A stretch of 64,000 nt of DNA from positions 390,501 to 454,500 of the forward strand of contig NZ_CP015247.1 in the NCBI RefSeq assembly GCF_001891125.1. The letters are read 5' to 3'. Below, piece after piece: positions 51,948-61,495 of the stretch (the stretch's first letter is position 1; each line of letters opens with the position of its first letter). The notes beneath the pieces are model-generated. The model made no database searches, was not told where the DNA came from, and was given only the letters and a program-made list of their open reading frames with translations. Position numbers and translations under genes: made by a program. This stretch comes from Leuconostoc suionicum. Lineage in GTDB: Bacteria > Bacillota > Bacilli > Lactobacillales > Lactobacillaceae.

Positions 51948-53759
51948 TTATTGTACAAATTGTTCAGAAAGTGACAAGAATTCGTTAATATCTTTTTTAA
52001 CCAAATCGGCACCAGTCTGCCAAAATTCTGGTTTCGTTAAATCAACACCAAGATGTTTTTTTGCTAATTCTTCTGAAGTCATATTAGCAGTGTCACGTAG
52101 CAAGGCAATATATTTTTCTTCAAAATTGTCACCATCTTTTTGTGCTTGCGCGTAAATGCTTGATGAGAATAAATAACCAAATGTATAAGGAAAATTATAA
52201 AATGGTACAGAATCAATGAAAAAGTGCAATTTCGATGACCAGAAGTGGGGATGACGGACATCTAAAATACCATCAAAAGCTTCTTTTTGCGCATTATCCA
52301 TTAGTTGATTGAGACGCTGTGGTGTCACTAGGCCATGCTTACGTTCTGTATAAAACGAATCTTCAAATAGGAAGCGAGCATGTATGTTTAGAAACATAGC
52401 AATAGGATTCGTCATTTTTGCATCTAACAAAACAATTTTCTCGGCATCTGTTTTTGCTTCTTTTACGTTAGCATCATTAACAATCAATTCGGCAAAAGTT
52501 GAGGCTGTTTCGGCAACGTTCATAGCATATGCATCACGCCAAAATGGTAAATCAGTTAGCTGCGCAGAGTGGAATGCATGACCCAGTTCATGCGCAATTG
52601 TCGCAGCATCATTTACTGAACCTGTATAGGTTAGAAATATTCGAGATTCGTGTAAGTCTGGCACAGATTCCATATAACCACCTGGCTGTTTACCTGGACG
52701 GTTCTCTGATTCAATCCAATTATTCTCAAAAGCCATTTGAGCAAACGACGCCATCTTAGGTGAAAATTTACCAAATTGCTCGATAATAAATTTAGCAGCA
52801 TCATCATAAGAAACATCTGATGGTTTATAGTCACCGATGTTGGTTAGTGGCGCGACTTGATCTTGCCAACCGATGGATTTCAAACCGAGTAATTGCTTTT
52901 TACGTTCAAAATATGGTTTAAACATACCCTTGTTAGCATCTACAACTTGCCACATAGCATCCAAAGTCTCGCGAGACATACGGTTGAGCTCCAGTGGTTG
53001 TTCTAAGTGTGATTGACGACCATGAGCTTCTTGATTGGTTAGACGAAATCCAGCCAAATGATTTAATGTATCACTCGTTAAATTTTCAGCTTCTGCCCAC
53101 ATTTTTTCATAGTTTGTCATGAGGTTAGCTCGCACCTCGTTATCGGGTTCACCATCTAACATGTTCAAGGCTTGTCCAGCGGAAATTTGACGAGTTTTAT
53201 TGTTTTCATCGGTATAGCTCATCGATAATGAAGCAGATATTGTGTCATAATGTTGGGACCAAGCTTGCTGTCCATCAAGGTCAAATTTGTTGATTAACGT
53301 TTCCGTTTTATCGTCCAACAAGCGCTTAGCATCAGTACGCAATTCTGTTAAGTAAAAAGCAATTGGTGCGAGACGACTAGTAGTGATAGCTTTTTCAAAT
53401 GTTTCATCATCTAATTTTGAAAGTAGTTTTTGAAAAGCATTTAAAGGAGATGAGAAAGATACCCATAAGTTTCCTAATTTATTAAAATGAGGTGCATAAA
53501 CACTGTTACCATAATCTACAGACGACCAACCATTAACGAAAATATTGGCAGTACCTATTCCAGCACCAATATTTTGTGCTAAATCAGCTAAGTCAGCCAA
53601 TACCGTGAAATTCTTGTCTTGTGCGAGGCTGTAATCGGCTATCATATCAGTAAAATCATTGATTTGCTTTGCGATAAGATCATACTTTTGAGTGAGTTGT
53701 GGTGAAGTTATACCACCTGGGAAGATACTTTCTAAATTCCATTTTTGTGAGTAGGTCAC
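51948..53759 (-). CDS. M3-family oligoendopeptidase, second PepF-like enzyme
   Basis: 603 residues. Zinc endopeptidase with HELGH in DAATIAHELGHAFHSAQL (about residue 395) and the downstream Glu in NVAETASTFAELIV. Differs widely from the PepF at 5248 and belongs to the clade often annotated oligoendopeptidase, pepF/M3 family. Cytosolic, no signal peptide. The ATG has GAGGTATATTAACG upstream. Single reverse gene. Confidence 0.92.
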   Translation of the reverse strand: MTYSQKWNLESIFPGGITSPQLTQKYDLIAKQINDFTDMIADYSLAQDKNFTVLADLADLAQNIGAGIGTANIFVNGWSSVDYGNSVYAPHFNKLGNLWVSFSSPLNAFQKLLSKLDDETFEKAITTSRLAPIAFYLTELRTDAKRLLDDKTETLINKFDLDGQQAWSQHYDTISASLSMSYTDENNKTRQISAGQALNMLDGEPDNEVRANLMTNYEKMWAEAENLTSDTLNHLAGFRLTNQEAHGRQSHLEQPLELNRMSRETLDAMWQVVDANKGMFKPYFERKKQLLGLKSIGWQDQVAPLTNIGDYKPSDVSYDDAAKFIIEQFGKFSPKMASFAQMAFENNWIESENRPGKQPGGYMESVPDLHESRIFLTYTGSVNDAATIAHELGHAFHSAQLTDLPFWRDAYAMNVAETASTFAELIVNDANVKEAKTDAEKIVLLDAKMTNPIAMFLNIHARFLFEDSFYTERKHGLVTPQRLNQLMDNAQKEAFDGILDVRHPHFWSSKLHFFIDSVPFYNFPYTFGYLFSSSIYAQAQKDGDNFEEKYIALLRDTANMTSEELAKKHLGVDLTKPEFWQTGADLVKKDINEFLSLSEQFVQ

Positions 53760-53916
53760 GTTAATATACCTCGCTTTCTTTATAATTTATGATACCATTC
53801 TTAATGAAATTCTAGGGATAATAATTTATTAAACTTCAATTTTAATCATAATTTGTTTGCTCCATGACCAAAATTAGCGTACAATTTTATGGATTGATTA
53901 TAAGGGAAAGTGATTT

Positions 53917-54846
53917 ATGAAAAGAAAGTATAAGTGGTTAATTGGTTGTTTAGTTTTTATTGCTATTTTATTGTTATCAGCAGGTATGTATTTTTTTCAT
54001 GTTGCTGAGGTCCGTGATGTAGCAGCAGATAAGCCTGACAAGTTACGCGCTAAAACAAATTCACTTTATCACTACGAACATGATTTTTTGTCTCGTGAAA
54101 AGCAAACATGGACACAAAGAACCTCTGATAATTTGAAACTAATTGCTTGGTACGTACCTGCTGAGAAAAAAACAAGTAAAACAGCTATTCTGGCTCACGG
54201 CTGGCACAACAATAAAACAACGATGGCCATATATGGTGAGCTATTCCATGAGCTGGGCTACAACGTACTAATTCCAGATAATCGTGCACACGGTGATTCA
54301 CAGGGCGAAATGATTGGTTACGGTTGGCTAGATCGGCGAGATTATATTGGTTGGTTGAATCAAATTTTAAAAAAGAATGGTCAAAAATCAGATATTGTCA
54401 TGTATGGTATGAGTATGGGTGCTGCTACTGTGTTATCAACTTCTGGTGAAAGTGATTTACCGAATCAGGTGAAAGCAATTATTGCTGATTCGTCCTACAC
54501 AAGTGTTTTAGAAGAAATTAAGCATGAAGCAGGAGATATGTATGGCTTACCATGGTTTCCACTTGTTAATGTGGTCTCGGGTATTTCGAAGGTTCGGGCC
54601 GGATACTCATATGAAGAAGCTAGTCCTTTGAAACAAGTAGCCAAAAACACGCGCCCGACTTTTTTCATTCAAGGTGGGGCCGACACTTTTGTTCCAACCA
54701 AAATGGTTTACCCGCTGTACAATGCGTCTAAAGGACCAAAGCAGTTATGGATTACCAAGGGCTCAAAACATGTTCAAAGTTTTCATGACTATCCAGCCGC
54801 TTATAGAAGTAAAATAAAGGCATTTTTGGAAAAATATGATAAATAA
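53917..54846 (+). CDS. Membrane-anchored alpha/beta hydrolase
   Basis: 309 residues. N-terminal membrane helix (7-27) and an outward-facing alpha/beta hydrolase: oxyanion AHGWHNNK (93-100), PDNRAHGDSQGE, nucleophile Ser166 in GMSMGA, acid in GGADTFVP, and His in GSKHVQSFHDYP. Similar to YqkD/BAAT-like hydrolases of Gram-positive bacteria; substrate unknown. AAGGGAAAG ribosome binding site. Terminator follows. Confidence 0.87.
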   Translation: MKRKYKWLIGCLVFIAILLLSAGMYFFHVAEVRDVAADKPDKLRAKTNSLYHYEHDFLSREKQTWTQRTSDNLKLIAWYVPAEKKTSKTAILAHGWHNNKTTMAIYGELFHELGYNVLIPDNRAHGDSQGEMIGYGWLDRRDYIGWLNQILKKNGQKSDIVMYGMSMGAATVLSTSGESDLPNQVKAIIADSSYTSVLEEIKHEAGDMYGLPWFPLVNVVSGISKVRAGYSYEEASPLKQVAKNTRPTFFIQGGADTFVPTKMVYPLYNASKGPKQLWITKGSKHVQSFHDYPAAYRSKIKAFLEKYDK

Positions 54847-54880
54847 AAGGATTAACTCATTAATGAGTTAATCCTTTTTT
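54845..54880. terminator. Terminator between the hydrolase gene and the reverse perR-like gene
   Basis: AAAAGGATTAACTCATTA / TAATGAGTTAATCCTTTTTT, a nearly perfect inverted repeat usable from both sides. Confidence 0.9.
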
Positions 54881-54904
54881 GGAACAAAGTTAATATCAGA
54901 AACA

Positions 54905-55309
54905 CTACGAATCTTCTGGATTAACCCCAAAGACCTCAATATGATATCCTGTAATATTTAAACCGCTAGCTTTACGTGCTGCGTCAAACAAAGGAGCCAT
55001 ATCGAAATTATCTGCATCAATGATCTCACTAGTTTGCTGATTGATGATGTGATAATGTGGCTCACCATAATAATCAAAGTGACGTTTTCCATCATCATGA
55101 ATGTCTATAGCAATGATTAATCCAGTTTCAATTAATTTATCAAGTGTGTTATAAACTGTTGCCAAACTAATATTATTTAGATCTCCGTGAATCATTTCTG
55201 CTGTGGGGTGGGTTTTATTTGTAGCGAGATATTCTAAAACAGCCATTCGTTGATACGTAGCTTTTAAACCGTGTTCTTGCAATATTGTACGCAATTTTTG
55301 ATCAGTCAT
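54905..55309 (-). CDS. perR: Fur/PerR-family metalloregulator lacking all cysteines
   Basis: 134 residues. Winged-helix domain (ATYQRMAVLEYLATNKTHPTAEMI, LATVYNTLDKLIETGLI) and a dimerisation domain. The PerR regulatory-metal ligands can be matched: His34, Asp79, His85, His87 and Asp98 (or 100). The usual four structural zinc Cys are absent; the protein has no Cys at all. PerR is the best guess; Fur or a manganese regulator is possible. Divergent from two VIT metal transporters with palindromes between, so probably controls them and itself. AGGATTC ribosome binding site. Confidence 0.85.
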   Translation of the reverse strand: MTDQKLRTILQEHGLKATYQRMAVLEYLATNKTHPTAEMIHGDLNNISLATVYNTLDKLIETGLIIAIDIHDDGKRHFDYYGEPHYHIINQQTSEIIDADNFDMAPLFDAARKASGLNITGYHIEVFGVNPEDS

Positions 55310-55332
55310 AAGAATCCTCCATATTTATTATT

Positions 55333-55347
55333 ATTATATCATGATAT
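55333..55347 (-). promoter_or_regulatory. perR-like gene promoter with overlapping palindrome
   Basis: Reverse strand TGA-TATAAT (extended -10, 55341 to 55333). The palindrome ATATCATGATAT (55336-55347) overlaps it and may be an operator. Confidence 0.5.
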
Positions 55348-55367
55348 GTAGAATTGTTCCAAATAAC

Positions 55368-55419
55368 TTGATTTATGAAACTAGATGAGTTAAAATGTTT
55401 ATTAGAATAGTTCTAATAA
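55368..55419 (+). promoter_or_regulatory. Promoter and 21-bp operator-like palindrome of the VIT genes
   Basis: TTGATT (55368-55373), 17 bases, TAAAAT (55391-55396). At 55399-55419, over the predicted start site, is TTATTAGAA-TAG-TTCTAATAA, arms 9/9 perfect. Size and AT-rich sequence resemble Fur/PerR boxes, and a Fur-family gene is divergent. Confidence 0.75.
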
Positions 55420-55431
55420 GCAGGGGGAGTT

Positions 55432-56109
55432 ATGTCTGAAAAAACAAGTTTTATGCAACGAAATAATATTATTCGTGCGGCAGTTATGGGTGCCAATGAT
55501 GGTATTTTATCAGTATCTGGTATCGTGTTAGGTGTTGCGGGTGCCACAAGTCACATAAGTACGATTTTACTAGCGGGGTTTGCTGGTATGTTAGCTGGAA
55601 CTGTGTCGATGGCAATGGGGGAATATGTTTCGGTCAATTCTCAACATGATGCACAAGAAAAAGTGCGTCAAATTCAGACTCGGGCTGTTGCAAATGATTA
55701 CGATGGCGAATTTGAATTTGTACAAAAAAAATATGAAGAAACAGGTATATCATCAACGTTAGCTCAACAAGCTACGCAGGAGATGATGTCAAAAGATCCC
55801 TTGGTCACATCTGTCCGCGAACGCTATGGATTTTCTTTAAACCAAGAATTAAGTGCTGGCCACGCTGCTTTGGCGTCATTAGTTAGTTTCCCCATAGGAT
55901 CAATATTACCAATGGTTGCTATTTCTATAGCACCTCAGGGAACGCGAGAAATCGCCACATTTATTGCTGTTGTTGTGGCATTAGCCATTACAGGATATGC
56001 AGCAGCTCGAGTAAATGGTGCCAATAAAAAACATTCCGTAATTCGTAATGTCATTGCCGGTATCTTTACAATGATTGTGACGTTCCTAATCGGTAGTTTG
56101 TTTAGATAA
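55432..56109 (+). CDS. VIT1/CCC1-family metal transporter, first copy
   Basis: 225 residues, five predicted helices. VIT signatures IIRAAVMGANDGILSVSGIVLGVAGA and MLAGTVSMAMGEYVSVNSQHD, and the metal-binding cytosolic loop with repeated Glu (EFEFVQKKYEETG). Family members move Fe2+ or Mn2+ out of the cytosol. AGGGGGAG ribosome binding site. Paralogous gene 14 bases downstream. Regulated most likely by the divergent metalloregulator. Confidence 0.9.
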   Translation: MSEKTSFMQRNNIIRAAVMGANDGILSVSGIVLGVAGATSHISTILLAGFAGMLAGTVSMAMGEYVSVNSQHDAQEKVRQIQTRAVANDYDGEFEFVQKKYEETGISSTLAQQATQEMMSKDPLVTSVRERYGFSLNQELSAGHAALASLVSFPIGSILPMVAISIAPQGTREIATFIAVVVALAITGYAAARVNGANKKHSVIRNVIAGIFTMIVTFLIGSLFR

Positions 56110-56123
56110 AAAAGGGGACTGAA

Positions 56124-56807
56124 ATGGAAAAAGTAAAAAAACACGAAACCATGGATGAACGATTAAATGCTATTCGAGCGGGGGTTCTCGGGTCTAATGA
56201 TGGTATATTAACTGTTGTTGGGGTTTTGTTTTCAGTGGCAGCAGCAACGACAAATCAATTTGCAATTTTTATTGCTGGGCTAGCGGACTTAGTGGCATGT
56301 GCTTTATCAATGGCTTCTGGAGAATACGCCTCTGTCAGTTCACAGTCAGATAGTGAAAAGGTGGCCGTTGAAACCGAAAAAGAATTGTTAAAGACTGATA
56401 TGCGAGGGCAACACCGTTGTGTACGAGACTTTTACGTGGAACGTGGTGTGTCTGAAAAAACAGCCAGTGTGATAGCTGATGAACTATTGCAGAAAAAGCC
56501 TTTAGAAACAGTATTGAGTGTTAAGTATGATATCACACTGGGACACTATATGAGTCCATGGTCAGCTGCTTGGTCATCATTGTTTTCTGCAGCTTTAGGT
56601 GGTGCCTTCCCATTGTTGACGTTGTTAATTGTGTCAGGGAAGTATCAATTCATTGCTACAATTGCAGCAACTGTAGTAGCAGTTGCACTTACTGGATTCC
56701 TTAGTGCGAAAATTTCTAATGGCTTAGTTAAGCGTGCAGTTATTCGTAATATTATTATTGGTCTTATTACGATTGCAATCCATTTTGGCATAGGGAAAAT
56801 ATTCTAA
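56124..56807 (+). CDS. VIT1/CCC1-family metal transporter, second copy
   Basis: 227 residues, same topology as its neighbour: LNAIRAGVLGSNDGILTVVGVLFSVAAA, LVACALSMASGEYASVSSQSD, and a cytosolic loop with HRCVRDFYVERG. The two share the family frame but differ clearly, so the duplication is old; they may form a heterodimer. AAAGGGGACTG ribosome binding site. No clear terminator follows. Confidence 0.88.
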   Translation: MEKVKKHETMDERLNAIRAGVLGSNDGILTVVGVLFSVAAATTNQFAIFIAGLADLVACALSMASGEYASVSSQSDSEKVAVETEKELLKTDMRGQHRCVRDFYVERGVSEKTASVIADELLQKKPLETVLSVKYDITLGHYMSPWSAAWSSLFSAALGGAFPLLTLLIVSGKYQFIATIAATVVAVALTGFLSAKISNGLVKRAVIRNIIIGLITIAIHFGIGKIF

Positions 56808-56848
56808 CTAGTATAAGTTAACAATATCTATTATATTTTTAATTAATG

Positions 56849-56878
56849 TTGCTGAATACGGGCTATGTTTGAGATAAT
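56849..56878 (+). promoter_or_regulatory. yihY promoter, leaderless arrangement
   Basis: TTGCTG (56849-56854), 18 bases, GATAAT (56873-56878), six bases, ATG 56885. Confidence 0.5.
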
Positions 56879-56884
56879 AGTATT

Positions 56885-57745
56885 ATGAATAAGAAAATTA
56901 TGCACAAATGGCGTGTTTTAGATGCACGATTAAAAATATCCACTTTAAGTATTTTTTTTACACGTTCACAAATTGGCTATGTTGGACCGACATTTGCTTA
57001 TTATGCACTTTTAACAGTATTTCCTATATTGATGGGAGCAGCTTTAATTGTCTCTTTCACGAGTATCAGTACTGCTGATTTACTAGCAATGATGCGCAAC
57101 GTGTTACCGAAAAATATTGAGAATATTGTGATTCCAATTATGGAATCCGTTTTATCGTCAAGAAGTACTTCGCTACTTTCTTTTTCCGTCCTGTTTACGA
57201 TTTGGTCGATTTCACGTGTGATTGCGGTCTTTCGTCAGTCATTTAATGCCATTGCAGACGTTAAAGAACACATTAATAGTTTGTTCACACGAGCTTTTTC
57301 ATTTATATGGTTGTTGTTTATCTTGACATTATTTGCTTTGTTAATGGTTGGTAGCAATGTTTTGACTATCGTCATTCAGCACTTGCCGTATTCAGAATGG
57401 ACTAACTTTTTACAACATCAAACGCGCTGGTTTATATGGTTGGGTATTTGGCTAGCTTTGGTCATGATGAATTTTTTTCTGCCGGCAAAAGACGCCCGAG
57501 CACCATTTCGTTTTGTTTTAGTTGGCAGCTTTCTTGAATTAGTGATGTTGAATCTCCTGAATAGAGGATTCACGTTTTATGCTCAATTTGCTTTGGGGAA
57601 ATATGATTTTTATCAATCCGTAAGTTCCATGATTGCAATGCTGATTTGGTTAAACTTAATTGCTACAATTTTGGTATTAGGTTATGTAATCATTAAATGG
57701 TTGTCAGTCATTAATTGGAGGAAAGAAGATGTTTCGAAACAGTGA
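56885..57745 (+). CDS. YihY/virulence factor BrkB family membrane protein
   Basis: 286 residues, six membrane helices. The features FAYYALLTVFPILMGAALIVSF, SISRVIAVFRQSFNAIADVKE and the final SVSSMIAMLIWLNLIATILVLGYVI are typical of the family once called ribonuclease BN, whose role is unknown. No ribosome binding site; promoter spacing suggests a leaderless transcript. Overlaps the next gene by 17 bases. Confidence 0.88.
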   Translation: MNKKIMHKWRVLDARLKISTLSIFFTRSQIGYVGPTFAYYALLTVFPILMGAALIVSFTSISTADLLAMMRNVLPKNIENIVIPIMESVLSSRSTSLLSFSVLFTIWSISRVIAVFRQSFNAIADVKEHINSLFTRAFSFIWLLFILTLFALLMVGSNVLTIVIQHLPYSEWTNFLQHQTRWFIWLGIWLALVMMNFFLPAKDARAPFRFVLVGSFLELVMLNLLNRGFTFYAQFALGKYDFYQSVSSMIAMLIWLNLIATILVLGYVIIKWLSVINWRKEDVSKQ

Positions 57746-58322
57746 TTTTGATATTTTTGAAGATAAAACGTTAAATGGTCGAATGGAGAAAATAAAAACG
57801 ATTATTGATCCAAAGTTTGAAGAGTTTGCGTCGATTGCGTTGCCTATATTGAATACAGATGGGCAAAAATGGTATGCACACGTAGCTAAGCATTTACGTA
57901 GAACAACTTATGCGCCGGATAATACGTGGGTAGCATTTGCGCCAAATAAGCGCGGTTATAAAATGTTACCACATTTTGAATTAGGTATTTGGGAAGATAA
58001 TGTTTATTTTTATCTTGCTGTTGAAGAAAATATGAAACCTGCTCAAACCGACGTAATCACTCAAAAATTACGTGAGGTGAGCCCACTAGTGAGCGAATTG
58101 CCAGATTCATACCGATTAAGTCAAGATCACATGGTAAACAAAACATACTCACTATTACAATACGACGATTCAGTAGAACGTTATAGATCGGTTAAGCATA
58201 GTGAGGTATTGATTGGAGTAGAAATAAAACGTGGCGATCAACTTTTGGATAGCGATGGCATTGAAACTGCCTTGGTTCTAGCACTGAAAAATTTGTTACC
58301 CATCTACGAAAAGATTAAATAA
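57729..58322 (+). CDS. DUF1054 (UPF0637, YktB-like) protein
   Basis: 197 residues, soluble. Signatures DFDIFEDKTLNGRMEKIKTIIDPKFEEF, VAKHLRRTTYAPDNTWVAFAPNKRGYKMLPHFELGIW and FLAVEENMKP match the DUF1054 family of Gram-positive bacteria, whose function is unknown. GGAGGAAAG lies about seven bases before the ATG, inside the end of the yihY-like gene. Confidence 0.9.
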   Translation: MFRNSDFDIFEDKTLNGRMEKIKTIIDPKFEEFASIALPILNTDGQKWYAHVAKHLRRTTYAPDNTWVAFAPNKRGYKMLPHFELGIWEDNVYFYLAVEENMKPAQTDVITQKLREVSPLVSELPDSYRLSQDHMVNKTYSLLQYDDSVERYRSVKHSEVLIGVEIKRGDQLLDSDGIETALVLALKNLLPIYEKIK

Positions 58323-58367
58323 AAATAATGGCTAGACTTGAATACTAAGTCTAGCCATTATTTTTTT
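58322..58367. terminator. Bidirectional terminator between the DUF1054 gene and the antiporter gene
   Basis: AAAATAATGGCTAGACTT / AAGTCTAGCCATTATTTT around GAATACT. The T-run includes the first base of the antiporter stop codon. Confidence 0.92.
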
Positions 58368-60453
58368 AAGAGTTCATTGCTTCTATCTGGTTAATTTGTT
58401 GTAATTCTAACGTTTGGGCTTCATTTATTTCATTGTATAGTACAGCTGCCAGTGTATTGGGAATAATGCCTGTCGAGCTGGCTTGTTGAATATAATTATA
58501 TTCAAATTGAAAGGCTTGAATATATAAATCACTACTGATAGTTGGTGTCTCCTTATTATATTCACGTTTTATTAAATTAAAATAACGATCAAATCTTTGA
58601 CGAACATAACTAATGTATTGGTGGTCATCAGTGTCATTTTCTAAACTATTACGTAAGAGATTATCCAAGTACTGATTAACTTCATCAATGACGTCGTTAT
58701 TTAATAGCAGCAATCCTTCGTGAATATTTTGCCATTGTTGTACGCTATCTTGATGCTCTTGGGCCCATTTTTTACGACCTTTTAACCGTTGCTTTTTTGT
58801 AACTTGGCCATTTTGGATGTGCCACTTTATATGACGATATCTTGCCTTTACATAGTGAAAAACTCTTTGTAGGGGGCTGTGTTGGAAAAAAGTACTGATT
58901 TTGAGACGATTAAGAATTTTTTCATATGTGTCAATTACTTCAGCACTGTATTTTTGTTCAACACTGTCACTATGGAGATAATGAATAATAAAATCTTTCG
59001 TGTTGTTTAGCAAACTATTATATTTTTGAGAATTATGATTTTTTGTGGAATGGTTGTCTTTTAACCAGCCTTTTTGCGACTGCAATTGTATCATAATTGC
59101 CTCTCGAACTGCTGGGTCTGCAATAGTCTCTGAAATCTTTAATGATGCATAGTCAACCATTTTGTTACGGGTGTTTTCGAGGTCAGCTTTGGTATAGGTG
59201 ACCGCTTTCTTTGGTAGAGCGATAGGTAAAATAATTGCACTCATTAACATACTAATTAAGATAATCAAAGTAGCCACTACAATAAGTTCAGCACGATAAG
59301 GGAAAGCATGATTGGCAATAGTTAACGGTAAAGAAAATGCCATGGCCAGCGTCATAGTTCCGTGGACGCCACTGATGGCGAATATATGGGACAAAAAACG
59401 ATGTTGTTTGGGGTTGCTGTGGTTGTCAAAGAAGGTGTTAGCCGATTGGTTGTCTTCGCGAAAGGCCCAAATATATCGCACAGCGTACATAGCAATATAA
59501 ATTAAGATGCTTAAACCTAATAGTTGCATGATTCCAACTAAGCCCATATGAATAATTTCTTGCCAAACAATCGGTAAAGAAATACCTAAAATAATGAAAA
59601 CAATACTATTTAAGACATTCGATATTGATTCCCAAATAGTGTTGGAAGTCAGTTGTACTCGTGTCGATGTTAAGCGAAGCTTATTGGATTCCCAATTGTG
59701 CACAATACCGGTAGCAACCACGGCTAAAATACCGGAAGTGCCAAATGATTCTGCTAAAAAGTAAACAATAAACGGAGTTAAGAGACTAATCGGGATGATC
59801 GTTGTTTCTGGGCTAACGGTTCTGAAAGTAATATTGGTTCGGACAGTGACGAGCAGAAAACCAGCAATCACTCCAATTAGCGCACCACCAACTGCAACAA
59901 ACAAGAAGTGACCAATTCCTGCGATGAGAGAAAATTTCCCTTGTTCAAGCACGGATAGGGCTAAGTCTAATAAAACTAGTCCAGTTGCATCGTTGAATAG
60001 TGATTCCAGTTCAAGAGCCTCGCCCACACCATTGGGCATATCAACTGACGAGGTCATTGATTTGACGGCAACAGCATCGGTAGGCACAACAATTGCAGCT
60101 AGAGCAATTGCTAATGGCAATGTCCACTGTACTTCCACGCGATTAGCTATTAAGCCAACAACGATTGCGGTGGCCACAGCTAGTACTACTGACAGGAGAA
60201 AGATAATTGAAAAACGTTTTTTTATTTTAGAAAATGATTGTTTTTGTCCATCTAGAAACATTAATGGTGCAATAATCATTAGCATAAAAAACTCAGGTTC
60301 AAGTTCAAAATTTTGAAATATCGGTGTAAATGACAGGCAGATACCAACAATGATTAGGATGAATGGTTCCGGAATTTTAGGGAAGAATTGTTTAATTAGG
60401 TTAGTACCAATCACACCGATTAACAATAAAGCTAAGGTATATAGTGCTGTCAT
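58366..60453 (-). CDS. NhaP-type Na+(K+)/H+ antiporter (CPA1)
   Basis: 695 residues. About 12 helices in the first 420 residues (AIALAAIVVPTDAVAVKSMTSS and ALELESLFNDATGLVLLDLALSV, with the DAVA and ND motifs of CPA1 exchangers), then a cytosolic helical tail of about 270 residues. ATG 60453 has a strong AAGGAGG. Exchanges Na+ or K+ for protons for pH and ion balance. Reverse strand, same direction as the LacI gene. Confidence 0.92.
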   Translation of the reverse strand: MTALYTLALLLIGVIGTNLIKQFFPKIPEPFILIIVGICLSFTPIFQNFELEPEFFMLMIIAPLMFLDGQKQSFSKIKKRFSIIFLLSVVLAVATAIVVGLIANRVEVQWTLPLAIALAAIVVPTDAVAVKSMTSSVDMPNGVGEALELESLFNDATGLVLLDLALSVLEQGKFSLIAGIGHFLFVAVGGALIGVIAGFLLVTVRTNITFRTVSPETTIIPISLLTPFIVYFLAESFGTSGILAVVATGIVHNWESNKLRLTSTRVQLTSNTIWESISNVLNSIVFIILGISLPIVWQEIIHMGLVGIMQLLGLSILIYIAMYAVRYIWAFREDNQSANTFFDNHSNPKQHRFLSHIFAISGVHGTMTLAMAFSLPLTIANHAFPYRAELIVVATLIILISMLMSAIILPIALPKKAVTYTKADLENTRNKMVDYASLKISETIADPAVREAIMIQLQSQKGWLKDNHSTKNHNSQKYNSLLNNTKDFIIHYLHSDSVEQKYSAEVIDTYEKILNRLKISTFFQHSPLQRVFHYVKARYRHIKWHIQNGQVTKKQRLKGRKKWAQEHQDSVQQWQNIHEGLLLLNNDVIDEVNQYLDNLLRNSLENDTDDHQYISYVRQRFDRYFNLIKREYNKETPTISSDLYIQAFQFEYNYIQQASSTGIIPNTLAAVLYNEINEAQTLELQQINQIEAMNS

Positions 60454-60499
60454 ATATCCTCCTTAAGAATAAAGTTTTAGTGATTACAATAGTTCTTAG

Positions 60500-61489
60500 T
60501 CAAAGAGATTCTCTCATTTGGATTGTTGATGGGATTCGAATGGTTTTGGACAAAGTGGTTTCATCATTCATAATCTGCATTAAGTTGGCTGCAGCCGTTC
60601 GACCTATTTCTTGGGGGTTTTGTGATACAGAAGTAATTTCGGGTGAAATCATGTCAGCAAACATGTCATCATCATAACCAATTACACCAACATCATCAGG
60701 AATAGCGATATGATGTTCCTTTAAAAATCGAACAATTTCCCACAAGACTTGTCCATTAAGCGCATACAGCGCTTTTTTTGTGGGTAATTCAAGCATGGAT
60801 TGTAGTGTGTTTTGCCAGTCCTTATTGTCATCAATTTCGATTAGCTTAATCGTAATATTTGTGTTTTCAATACCAGTTTTTAGTCCATTGTAACGATTCA
60901 TACGGCTAGACACACCGTTGATATGATTGGATAAAACAATAATTTCTTCGTAATTCTTTGATTTCATTAGATCTGCCACTTCTAGTGATTTTTGAAAATT
61001 ATCCGATACTACTGCTGGCCAAGTAAACGGTTCAGTATAACGATCAACTTGAACAACGGGGATATTTTCATCAATTAATAGTTGGTAGTGATCAGGTTGG
61101 TGAACCAGTGGTTGTAAGATAATACCGTCGATCCTTTCGGTGACCATTTTTTCCAAATTACTATATTCACGTTCAATTGAATTGTCGCCGTCCATAATCA
61201 AAACTTGGTAGATTGTATTTTGAAAATAATCACTAATGCCTTTTAAAAGACGCGAGGTGTACATATTAGAAATATCTGCTACAGAGATACCGATTAACAG
61301 AGAGTTTTTGGCCTTTAAGGCTTGTGCCTGGCGACTAGGATGATAATCTAATTCGGCAATTGTTTCAGCAATACGTTCTTTTGTTGCTTCTGACATATTA
61401 TCAAATTTCCCGTTTAAAAAACGGGAAACAGTTGTCTTTGAAACCCTTGCCATTTCAGCTATAACGTTGATGGTCACTTTTTTACTCAT
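60500..61489 (-). CDS. LacI-family transcriptional regulator
   Basis: 329 residues from ATG 61489 (an in-frame start at 61528 would put extra residues before the DNA-binding helix). HTH VTINVIAEMARVSKTTVSRFLNGKFDNMSEATKERI with hinge helix residues YHPSRQAQALKAKNS, then a sugar-binding domain (IGISVADISNMYTSRLLKGI, GVIGYDDDMFADMISPEITSVSQNP). Similar to the KdgR/Gnt group of regulators. Divergent from the sugar operon it most likely controls. TATAAT ends six bases before the ATG, so the mRNA is probably leaderless. Confidence 0.9.
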   Translation of the reverse strand: MSKKVTINVIAEMARVSKTTVSRFLNGKFDNMSEATKERIAETIAELDYHPSRQAQALKAKNSLLIGISVADISNMYTSRLLKGISDYFQNTIYQVLIMDGDNSIEREYSNLEKMVTERIDGIILQPLVHQPDHYQLLIDENIPVVQVDRYTEPFTWPAVVSDNFQKSLEVADLMKSKNYEEIIVLSNHINGVSSRMNRYNGLKTGIENTNITIKLIEIDDNKDWQNTLQSMLELPTKKALYALNGQVLWEIVRFLKEHHIAIPDDVGVIGYDDDMFADMISPEITSVSQNPQEIGRTAAANLMQIMNDETTLSKTIRIPSTIQMRESL

Positions 61490-61495
61490 GAGAAC

